DNA from: JAAYLN01 sp964592855
GTDB taxonomy: Bacteria; Verrucomicrobiota; Kiritimatiellia; RFP12; JAAYLN01
Reading direction: 5' to 3'
DNA length: 17,715 bases
Assembly (NCBI GenBank): GCA_964592855.1
Contig: CAZQKI010000090.1
Coordinates: 1-17,715, forward strand
Shown here: piece by piece, positions 9,221 to 15,667 of the stretch
How positions within the stretch are numbered: the first letter of the stretch is position 1
How the letters are laid out: each line of letters opens with the position of its first letter
The notes under the pieces: model-generated
Databases searched by the model: none
Told to the model about the DNA's origin: nothing
The model's input: only the letters and a program-made list of their open reading frames with translations
Position numbers and translations under genes: made by a program

Positions 9221-9873
9221 GCCGCAAGACCCTGTGGATGGCCGGCCTGTGTGCCGTGATACTGTCGGCCGGTCCGGCCTGGCCGAAGGACGCCGCGGTC
9301 CAGTGCGCGAATCTCATCTACGCCGGGACGCAGACGTCGCGCTGTTTCAGCGACGAATTTCTGAGCGCGGTGCAGCGGGAGAGCACCATCGCCACGGAGC
9401 GGCGGTTCAAAAGCGTGAAACTGGATTCGGAGGAGCTATTCGCCTTTCCGTTCGTGGTGATGACGGGCGAAAAGGAGTTCTATCTTTCGGCCGGGGAACG
9501 GGAGAATCTCAAGAAGTACCTGACCCGTGGCGGCTTTTTGCTGGCCTCGGCGGGCTGTTCCAGCAAGGAGTGGGACCGGGCGTTCCGCCGGGAGATGCGG
9601 CAGGTGCTCTCCGACCGCAAGCTGGAAAAGATCGACAAGGAGCATGCCCTCTTCAAGACGGTCAAGACGATCACGAAGCTCGAGTTGAGCCATGGCGGCG
9701 CCGAGCCCTGCCTGGAGGGGATCGAGCACAGCGGCAAGCTAGTGGCGGTCTACTCGTCGCAGGGATTGAACGACACCGCGCACACGGTCGGCTGCTGCTG
9801 CTGCGGGGGCAACGAAATCGTGAATGCGATGGATGTGAACGTCAATATCCTGGTCTACGCATTGACGCACTGA
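9217..9873 (+). CDS. Exported DUF4159 protein with CCCC cluster
   Basis: The 218-residue protein starts with a signal peptide (positive MSRK, hydrophobic stretch to about residue 20, likely cleavage near residue 24-26), so it acts outside the cytoplasm. The DUF4159 domain fills the rest: KKYLTRGGFLLA (99-110), EHALF (142-146) and the ending VNVNILVYALTH. DUF4159 has a GATase-like fold of unknown activity and is a regular partner of MoxR/VWA operons. Cysteines lie at 30, 43, 114, 165 and in the uninterrupted run 193-196 (VGCCCCGGNE). That is eight in the mature protein, which suggests metal binding or disulfide chemistry. The ATG overlaps the preceding stop by four bases and has a strong GGAGG upstream. 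I chose this start over longer in-frame options, which lie inside the previous gene. It appears to be the last gene of the operon. Confidence 0.88.
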   Translation: MSRKTLWMAGLCAVILSAGPAWPKDAAVQCANLIYAGTQTSRCFSDEFLSAVQRESTIATERRFKSVKLDSEELFAFPFVVMTGEKEFYLSAGERENLKKYLTRGGFLLASAGCSSKEWDRAFRREMRQVLSDRKLEKIDKEHALFKTVKTITKLELSHGGAEPCLEGIEHSGKLVAVYSSQGLNDTAHTVGCCCCGGNEIVNAMDVNVNILVYALTH

Positions 9874-9896
9874 GCGACGCACTTACTAAGCGTCGC
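9874..9896 (+). terminator. Stem-loop just after the operon (weak terminator candidate)
   Basis: A perfect 7-bp inverted repeat, GCGACGC (9874-9880) and GCGTCGC (9890-9896), is separated by a 9-base loop and begins right after the DUF4159 stop. It is not followed by a run of T, so it is a poor intrinsic terminator. It may instead protect the 3' end or only weaken read-through into the next gene. Confidence 0.35.
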
Positions 9897-9924
9897 ATTG
9901 TAGACCTTACACGGAGCATCCGAA

Positions 9925-9950
9925 AAATCCTGCAAATCCTGCAATCCTGG
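9925..9950 (+). repeat. Short direct repeats AAATCCTGC in the intergenic gap
   Basis: AAATCCTGC occurs at 9925-9933 and 9934-9942, followed by a diverged third unit, AATCCTGG, at 9943-9950. The 149-base gap (9874-10022) holds nothing else that I can name apart from the stem-loop and the next gene's ribosome-binding site. Tracts of this kind recur between genes in many environmental bacteria and are probably a dispersed repeat; a binding site is also possible. Confidence 0.5.
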
Positions 9951-10022
9951 CTAAAACAATTATGAGACTCTAAGTAAACACCGGACGGATGCGGATGGAC
10001 CATCGATCAAGGGCGGGATGAA

Positions 10023-13000
10023 ATGACGGAAACGAGGACAACGCGGAGACGCAAGTGGATGGCTTTGGCCATCCGCCACGGCCTGCCGGCCCTGCTGGCG
10101 CTGGCCTGGATTGCGGCGCCGCGGGCGGGCGGGGCGGCGGACGCCCTGCCGGCGGTCACGTGGACCGAGAATCTGAACGGAGCCTTGACGCGCGCCCAGA
10201 ACGAACTCAAGCCGGTGCTGGTGGTCTTCGCATCGCCGAGCTGTCCCTGGTGCAGCCGGTTCAAGGCGGAAACGCTGGCGGATCAGAAGGTCCTCGCCGC
10301 ACTGGCTGGATTTGTCTGCGTCGGTATCGATACCTTGCGCGACAATGAGACGGCGCAAAGCTTTCAGGTGCGGGGCGTCCCGGCGGTGATGATCCTTTCG
10401 GGCGACGGGCGGCCGCAGTGGGGGACGGAGGGCTTCATGGATCCGACGGCCTTCCTGGCCTTTCTCGATGTGTACCGTCAGGGGGGCGGGGGGCGTGAGA
10501 CGATGCCGCTGGCGCTGGACGGCTGGCTGAAGGCGCTGCAGGGGAAGTCGGTCCTGGCGGGGCAGTGGCCCGAAATGATGTCCGGCCTCGGCATCAAGGC
10601 GTGCCGCACCCCGTTGCATCAGGCGCTGCTTGCGTACGTGCCCTGTCCGCGAAGCGCGTGGGTCGAGCTGCTGGCTCACCCGCAGCTGGCGGTGCGGCTG
10701 GGCGCCTTCGAGCTGCTGGAGGAACTGGCCGGAAGCGGCCACGGGTACGACCCATGGTTCGAGGCGGAGGCGAATCGCGAGGCGCTGGCGAACTGGCGGA
10801 AGTGGGCGGAGGCCGGCACGAATGAGACGGAGCAGGTGTACGCGTCGCTGACGGAGGAGCAGATCAACGGCTACATCCGCGACCTGGCGTCGCGTGACCG
10901 GGAACGGTGCGCCCGGGCCGTGCGGATGCTGGAGCGGGCGGGCGAGTCGGTGATCCCCGCGCTGGAGTCGTGGGCGGTCGCCGACCCGGCGAGCGGCGGG
11001 GAGGCGCTCCGGCAGGTGAAGGAGATCCGCTACTTCCTGATGTTGCCCGAATCGCTGGGGACGGAGCGGGCCCGGCTTGCGCACCGGTTGGTGTTCGGCA
11101 ATCAGGACGAACGGCTGCGGAGTCTCGCCGCGGCGTCGGCGGCGGGCGAGCGCAGCCTGCCCGTGCTGGCCGATTTCCTGGCGGACACCGACCCCTTCAT
11201 CCGGGAAGCGGCGGTCGACGGCCTCATTTCCGCGGGCAGAAACCTCGCCTGTCCCTATTTGAGCGAGCTGCTGAAGCATGAGAAGGACGAAGATGTCATC
11301 CACGCGGTGGTCCGAGGTGCGGGGCGTCTGAAGGGGCCGAAGGCCGTCGAGCTGGCGGGGCCCTTCCTGTCGCACGCGAACGAGGATCTGGTGGTGGCGG
11401 CCTTGGCGAGTCTGAGCCAGACCAAGTCGAAAACGGCGGCCAAGGCGGTTGCGGCGTGCCTCCAGAATCGGCAATGGCGTGTCCGGGCAGCCGCCCTGGA
11501 AGCCCTCGGGAAACTCGGGGCCAAGAGCGCGGACGAGGCGATCATCGTCTGTCTGGATGATCCAGACGCCTTTGTCCGGCGGACGGCCGTGCTGACCCTG
11601 GCCGGCTTGTCGGAGAAAAAGGCGGTCAAGCGCCTCAGCGAGATCTTTCTGAAGGATGACCCGTTGAAGGGGCCCATCGTGGCGGCCTTGCGTACGATGG
11701 ACGTCCCCATTCCGGCGACATTCGGACCGGCGCTGGAAGGGAAGGACCCCGATGTGCTGCTTCCCGTCCTGGATGGCCTGGGCAACGGCGGTGACGAGTC
11801 CTGGCGGCTGGCCCTGCCTTTTGTTGGCAACGCGAATGGCGATGTGGCGTGCGCGGCAATACGCATCGTGGCGCGCGGGGGAGGGCGGGTGGGCGAGGCC
11901 CGGGCGGCGCTGGCGAAGGTGCTGCGCGAGGGAGTCAAGGAACGGGTGCTGGCCGTCTTCGAGTCCTATTCCCCCGCGGGGGACGATGACAGTTTCTCTC
12001 TGGACGATGCGTCCGGTTCCGAGGCGATCGATGAGCTGCTGAGTGCGGGGGCGGCTTCCGAAGGCGCAGGTGGTGGAGGAAGCGTGGAATCGGGCGCACT
12101 GGCTGACGTGTTTGCCGCTTTTGGCGCCGCTCCTGCCACCGCGCCGGTAGCCGCGCCGGCGATGACATCGGCGCCGCCGGAGCCGGCTACACTGAACGAC
12201 CTCTTCGCGGCCTTCGGGACGGCGGTAGCATCCGCTCCCGCCGTGGAAGTGGCGGTGGCGCGTCGGGACGAATCCCGGGAGGACGGGGACATGCTCCAGG
12301 CGGCCGTCGCCTACCTGGCGCCGGGGCAGGATGCCGAACTGCGCTTCGCCGCCGCATTGATGGTGATGGCGATGGGAAACACGACCGGCGTTACGTTTCT
12401 CGTGGAATCGCTCGACTCGCGGACGGCGGAAGAACGTCTGCAGATTGCCCAGCGTGCCGGTCGCTGCCGGGGTGATGCGACGCTACCGCTTGTCGCCCGC
12501 CTGCTGCGTGATCCGTCGGCCGATGTGCGTCAGGCGGCGGTCGCGCTCTGTCTGGGTGAGTCATCGGGCGACCGGCTGACCAAGGCCCTGCTCGAAACCG
12601 CCTTTGAGCCGGGTACGCCGCTCGCGCCGGCCGATCTGTTTACCGAGTCCTACACGTGGTACCGGGCTTTGCAGCGGGCGGCGTTCCGCAGACACGTCGG
12701 CGTCGCGGTACGGCAGGCGCTGGCGCCCGAGGCGGACCGGCGTCTGAGCGATCCACAGCGGATTTTGGCGCTGACCCTGCTGGATACGTGCTGGAAGACG
12801 GGCGATCAGGCAATGGTCGCACGCCATCTGGAGCATGAGAATCCCTTTGTCCGGCGTGCCGCGTGGTACGCGATCGGAAGGCGTCAGCCGGCCGCGTTTC
12901 TCGAGAAGATCAAAACCGTTGCGGAAGATCCGTCGGAATGGGTCCGGGCTGTTGTTCCGGCCGTGTACCGTTCGGAAGGCTCCTCCGAATGGGCGGTCTA

Positions 13001-14615
13001 CATCGATGCGGATACCACGGCGAGCCCGATGAGCCGGAACTTTTCGTCGTCGGGATCACGCGCGCGGTTGAAGGCGCCGGTGGCGGAGGTGTTGCGGAGC
13101 CTGGTCCGCGACCCGGCCCTCCCGGTGCGAAGCGCGGCGGCGCTGTGCCTTTTTGAAAACCGTGAAAAGGTGGAGCTGCAGCTGCTGTCCGCGCTGCTGG
13201 ATACGGCGCCTGATCGGCGCATGATGGCCTACCGGCTGGCATCCCTGCTGAAGGAGGCGCCCTTGGGCTGGCTGCGCGAGATGAACGTCGGCGAGCTGCT
13301 GGGGGTCGTGGACGCGGTGCTCATGCACGTCGATGAAGAGGAAGACGACGAAGGGGAGCGATTGGTCGACCTGCGTCAGACGCTGGCTGCGGAGACGAAG
13401 GTGCCCGGTGCCAAGGTGAAGGTCGCGCCACGCCAGGCGGAGGCCCGGCGGACGATGCCGGTGGCGGGCGGCGGCGAACGGCCGGCGGGGCAGGGGGGGG
13501 CGGAGGCGCCGGACGCGACGGCGCAGCTGGTGGCAGGGGCGCGGCAGCGTCTGGTGGTCTTCTTCCGCAATCCGGGGTGCCACGACTGTGAGCGGGTCGA
13601 GGGGATGCTCAAGGCGTTGGCCGGCGATTTCACTGATCTGGTCGTCGAGGTCCGGAACATCCGCAAGCCGGAAGACGCGCGGATCAACGAAGCGCTGTGC
13701 ATTCGCTTTGGCGTCCCCGACAATGGGCATCTGGTTGCCCCCGCCATCTTCTGCGGTGCGGGGGCCTTGATCAAGAGCGACATCACGTTCGAGCGTCTGG
13801 GACGGTTGCTGAGCCGGCCTGGGGCGGAGGTGGCTGGGTGGCGTCGGCTGACGGAAACGGACACGGCGCGCGCCGGTCAGAACCTGGAGTCACTCTATGC
13901 GGGCATGAACCCCTTGCTGGTGTTTGGCGCGGGCCTCGCGGACGGCGTGAACCCCTGTGCGTTTGCGACCATCATCTTTCTTCTCTCCTACCTGCAGATG
14001 CTGCGGCGGAGGCCACGCGAGCTGCTGGCGGTCGGGGCCGCCTTCGTGGCCGGCGTGTTCCTCGCCTATTTCGCCCTGGGGCTCGGGGTGGTGGAGGTGG
14101 TCGTCCGATTTTCGCTGCTGCAGCGGTTCGCGCGCGTGTTGAACTGGGTCATGGCCGTGTTCGTGGCGGTCGTCGCGTTGTTGAACCTGTGGGATGGGGT
14201 GCAGTGCCTGCGGGGGCGGATGGGCGACATGGTTCTGCAATTGCCCAGGGTCCTGAAGACCCGGATCCACGACGCGGTGCGCGTCAGCTCGCGTCACCGC
14301 CACTTTGTGGCGGCCTCGTTCCTTGCGGGCGTGCTGATCTCCTTCCTGGAGTTGGCCTGTACCGGACAAGTCTATGCGCCGACGCTCCTCTACATTCTGA
14401 AGACGGGGGTGTCGCGACGTGGGGCGCTGGCCTATCTGACGCTCTACAACGTGGCGTTTGTCATTCCCCTGGTGATCGTCTTCGCCGGCGCCTACGGCGG
14501 ACTGCGAAGCGAGCGCCTGACGGTGTGGCTGCGTCAGCGGGCCGCCCTGGTGAAATTCGCAACCGCGGCGCTCTTCGCCACGCTCTTCGTGATTCTGATC
14601 CGCTCCCGGACGTGA
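10023..14615 (+). CDS. Thioredoxin-HEAT-thioredoxin-DsbD/CcdA fusion protein
   Basis: The 1530-residue protein starts with a signal peptide (TTRRRK, hydrophobic to about residue 33, likely cleavage near 37-40). Domain 1 is thioredoxin-like (about 45-155) with active site CPWC (74-77) and cis-proline P120 (RGVPAVMIL). HEAT-type helical repeats follow (about 215-640), for example DPFIREAAVDGL and RVRAAALEALGKLG. Next is an Ala/Pro-rich linker with a doubled motif (LADVFAAFG 693-701, LNDLFAAFG 724-732) and more HEAT repeats (about 760-1085). A low-complexity linker leads to a second thioredoxin-like domain (about 1170-1270) with CHDC (1186-1189) and a candidate cis-proline at 1240. The last 235 residues are six membrane helices of DsbD/CcdA type, with C1312 in NPCAF and C1446 in ELACTGQ. 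The likely role is to carry electrons from cytoplasmic thioredoxin across the membrane to envelope thiols. The start is the ATG at 10023 with GGGCGGGA upstream. The substrate is unknown. Confidence 0.88.
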   Translation: MTETRTTRRRKWMALAIRHGLPALLALAWIAAPRAGGAADALPAVTWTENLNGALTRAQNELKPVLVVFASPSCPWCSRFKAETLADQKVLAALAGFVCVGIDTLRDNETAQSFQVRGVPAVMILSGDGRPQWGTEGFMDPTAFLAFLDVYRQGGGGRETMPLALDGWLKALQGKSVLAGQWPEMMSGLGIKACRTPLHQALLAYVPCPRSAWVELLAHPQLAVRLGAFELLEELAGSGHGYDPWFEAEANREALANWRKWAEAGTNETEQVYASLTEEQINGYIRDLASRDRERCARAVRMLERAGESVIPALESWAVADPASGGEALRQVKEIRYFLMLPESLGTERARLAHRLVFGNQDERLRSLAAASAAGERSLPVLADFLADTDPFIREAAVDGLISAGRNLACPYLSELLKHEKDEDVIHAVVRGAGRLKGPKAVELAGPFLSHANEDLVVAALASLSQTKSKTAAKAVAACLQNRQWRVRAAALEALGKLGAKSADEAIIVCLDDPDAFVRRTAVLTLAGLSEKKAVKRLSEIFLKDDPLKGPIVAALRTMDVPIPATFGPALEGKDPDVLLPVLDGLGNGGDESWRLALPFVGNANGDVACAAIRIVARGGGRVGEARAALAKVLREGVKERVLAVFESYSPAGDDDSFSLDDASGSEAIDELLSAGAASEGAGGGGSVESGALADVFAAFGAAPATAPVAAPAMTSAPPEPATLNDLFAAFGTAVASAPAVEVAVARRDESREDGDMLQAAVAYLAPGQDAELRFAAALMVMAMGNTTGVTFLVESLDSRTAEERLQIAQRAGRCRGDATLPLVARLLRDPSADVRQAAVALCLGESSGDRLTKALLETAFEPGTPLAPADLFTESYTWYRALQRAAFRRHVGVAVRQALAPEADRRLSDPQRILALTLLDTCWKTGDQAMVARHLEHENPFVRRAAWYAIGRRQPAAFLEKIKTVAEDPSEWVRAVVPAVYRSEGSSEWAVYIDADTTASPMSRNFSSSGSRARLKAPVAEVLRSLVRDPALPVRSAAALCLFENREKVELQLLSALLDTAPDRRMMAYRLASLLKEAPLGWLREMNVGELLGVVDAVLMHVDEEEDDEGERLVDLRQTLAAETKVPGAKVKVAPRQAEARRTMPVAGGGERPAGQGGAEAPDATAQLVAGARQRLVVFFRNPGCHDCERVEGMLKALAGDFTDLVVEVRNIRKPEDARINEALCIRFGVPDNGHLVAPAIFCGAGALIKSDITFERLGRLLSRPGAEVAGWRRLTETDTARAGQNLESLYAGMNPLLVFGAGLADGVNPCAFATIIFLLSYLQMLRRRPRELLAVGAAFVAGVFLAYFALGLGVVEVVVRFSLLQRFARVLNWVMAVFVAVVALLNLWDGVQCLRGRMGDMVLQLPRVLKTRIHDAVRVSSRHRHFVAASFLAGVLISFLELACTGQVYAPTLLYILKTGVSRRGALAYLTLYNVAFVIPLVIVFAGAYGGLRSERLTVWLRQRAALVKFATAALFATLFVILIRSRT

Positions 14616-14649
14616 GGGTTCATGAGACCGAACTCTTTATCCCCAGAAT

Positions 14650-14732
14650 CTTTGTCTTGATCTTTGTCGCAAGCTTTGTCGCGAGCTTTGTCGACGGGTG
14701 CATTTGTCTGCCGCAGGTCTCGCCTTCAGGGC
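14650..14732. repeat. 12-bp tandem repeat (CTTTGTC units) plus conserved flank, copy A
   Basis: The heptamer CTTTGTC recurs at exact 12-base steps starting at 14650, 14662, 14674 and 14686. The stretch that follows (to 14732, ending CGCCTTCAGGGC) is closely matched by copy B at 15205-15250. The repetition is seen directly in the sequence. The element is presumably a dispersed intergenic repeat of this genome. Confidence 0.8.
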
Positions 14733-14766
14733 TTCTTGCACCGTTCGCCTTAGCACTATGCACACG

Positions 14767-14789
14767 TACTCTTACACCTACTCTTACAC
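14767..14789. repeat. Two-unit 12-bp direct repeat TACTCTTACAC
   Basis: TACTCTTACAC lies at 14767-14777 and again at 14779-14789, a 12-base period matching the period of the neighbouring CTTTGTC repeat. A loosely complementary GTGTACGAGTGTG follows near 14819-14831, so the segment could fold back on itself. Confidence 0.6.
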
Positions 14790-14880
14790 GCGAATCTGCT
14801 GAGATGGGGCAAGATTTGAGTGTACGAGTGTGGGGTGGCGGTTCGCCCGCAGGGCACGATGAAGCGGGGGATCGCTTGAT

Positions 14881-14948
14881 GTAGGACGGTCCTCCGGGCC
14901 GTCCCGGCAGAGGTGCAGCGACAGGACGGCGCGGGAGCACCGTCCTAC
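14881..14948. repeat. 68-bp hairpin (REP/MITE-like) element
   Basis: The ends are perfect 10-bp inverted repeats, GTAGGACGGT (14881-14890) and ACCGTCCTAC (14939-14948). The pairing continues imperfectly inward through CTCC and GCCGTCC, giving arms of about 28 bases around an 11-base centre. It has no coding capacity. The form fits a repetitive extragenic palindrome or a non-autonomous miniature element; no transposase that would move it is seen in the window. Confidence 0.7.
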
Positions 14949-15002
14949 TTCGGATCGCGATGCGAAGCGGCGCTTCCGGGTTTGGAGTGGGATCTCTTGT
15001 TT

Positions 15003-15084
15003 TGGACCCCGCCGTCCCCGGCGGTGGTGAATGGAGTCGCCGTTACGGCTTTCGATTCGCTACGGCGGAGGACCGCCGGGTCCA
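15003..15084 (+). repeat. 82-bp hairpin repeat, complete copy E1
   Basis: The element begins TGGACCC and ends GGGTCCA, with GC-rich inverted arms (GCCGTCC/GGACCGC and GAAT/ATTC) around a short centre. Its first 31 bases are repeated exactly at 15115-15145. A near-identical copy in the opposite orientation lies at 16937-17017. It is non-coding and probably a mobile or repetitive palindrome. Confidence 0.85.
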
Positions 15085-15114
15085 TTTCGTCCTGATGCGC
15101 GACACGGAAAGAAC

Positions 15115-15170
15115 TGGACCCCGCCGTCCCCGGCGGTGGTGAATGAGGCGGTCGTTCCGGCTGGCGATTC
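15115..15170 (+). repeat. Truncated second copy of the 82-bp repeat, E2
   Basis: The first 31 bases are identical to E1 and the similarity continues to about GATTC at 15166-15170, where the distal arm is missing. E2 begins exactly 112 bases after E1, so the true repeat unit is the hairpin plus a 30-base spacer. The CTTTGTC repeat (copy B) starts ten bases after the truncation point. Confidence 0.8.
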
Positions 15171-15180
15171 ACAACCTATT

Positions 15181-15250
15181 CTTTGTCGCGAGCTCTGTGG
15201 CGAGCTTTGTCGACGAATGCATTTGTCTTCCGGAGTCCCGCCTTCAGGGC
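15181..15250. repeat. CTTTGTC 12-bp tandem repeat, copy B
   Basis: Units lie at 15181 (CTTTGTC), 15193 (CTCTGTG, diverged) and 15205 (CTTTGTC), again at 12-base steps. The segment 15205-15250 matches copy A (14686-14732) with few differences and one length change. Confidence 0.8.
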
Positions 15251-15380
15251 CTGTTGATTTATCCATACTGCCTGTCAATCTAGAACTCAGGAACTCAAGA
15301 CTATTGTCTTTTTGTTGGCAAAAAATTTCCTGATTTCCAGATTTAAATCCAGCGGTGAAATTGAATAGATCAACACTCCC

Positions 15381-15479
15381 CTCAGGGTTGCTTACGCCGT
15401 TCGCCCCGGCACCCTTGCAAGCATTCTCATGTTCCTCCTTGAACACCCGACAAAGCTCAAGACTTAGCTTGCGACAAAG
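15381..15479. repeat. Rearranged copy C of the CTTTGTC repeat
   Basis: Bases 15381-15412 (CTCAGGGTTGCTTACGCC onward) align in the same direction with the part of copy A that follows CTTCAGGG. The heptamer appears here in reverse complement at 15449 and 15473 (GACAAAG) and in degenerate form at 15461, with the same 12-base period. The mixed orientation points to rearrangement or to a palindromic parent element. Confidence 0.6.
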
Positions 15480-15667
15480 ATTGTTTTGATCCAACTGGCG
15501 AGCGCCGGCCGCCTGTGGCGCAGCTGAACCCGGTCTCCTGTAGCGGAGGTTACCACCTAAAACGTTTTGGAGTACTGCAGAGCGGTTACGGCAATCTCAC
15601 CCCCGTCGAGCAGGTTTTTGGCTACCCGGCCAAGTTCGACAACTGCTGCTGGGTTCGAAGTCTGCTG

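Larger units (their letters stand above)
14616..15667. other. Gene-free, repeat-rich intergenic region
   Basis: No convincing gene is present in these 1052 bases. Open frames on both strands run through repeats and encode low-complexity peptides. The stretch holds several repeat families listed separately and an AT-rich island (about 15250-15380). Near 15559-15574 there is AAAACGTTTTGGAGTA, which contains a palindromic decamer and looks like the remnant of another dispersed repeat. No clear terminator is seen after the fusion gene. Confidence 0.6.

Noticed and set aside
9195..9965. Plus-strand frame ending RKILQILQSWLKQL
   Set aside because: It overlaps DUF4159 in another frame, and its tail is only the AAATCCTGC repeat read as protein.
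9960..11474. 504-codon open frame on the minus strand
   Set aside because: It is antisense to the first thioredoxin and HEAT part of the fusion gene. The sense frame has clear domains and the antisense frame has none.
14620..14940. 106-codon minus-strand frame reading TKLATKLATKIKTKI
   Set aside because: It is a translation of the 12-bp repeat and the hairpin element. The pattern comes from tandem DNA repeats, not from a protein.
15003..15145. CRISPR-like reading of the regularly spaced 31-bp repeat
   Set aside because: There are only two copies, the repeat is part of a longer hairpin, the spacer is itself conserved in the inverted copy, and no cas genes are present.
15060..15494. 144-codon minus-strand frame
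   Set aside because: It crosses several unrelated repeat copies and the AT-rich island and has no protein-like conservation that I can recognise.
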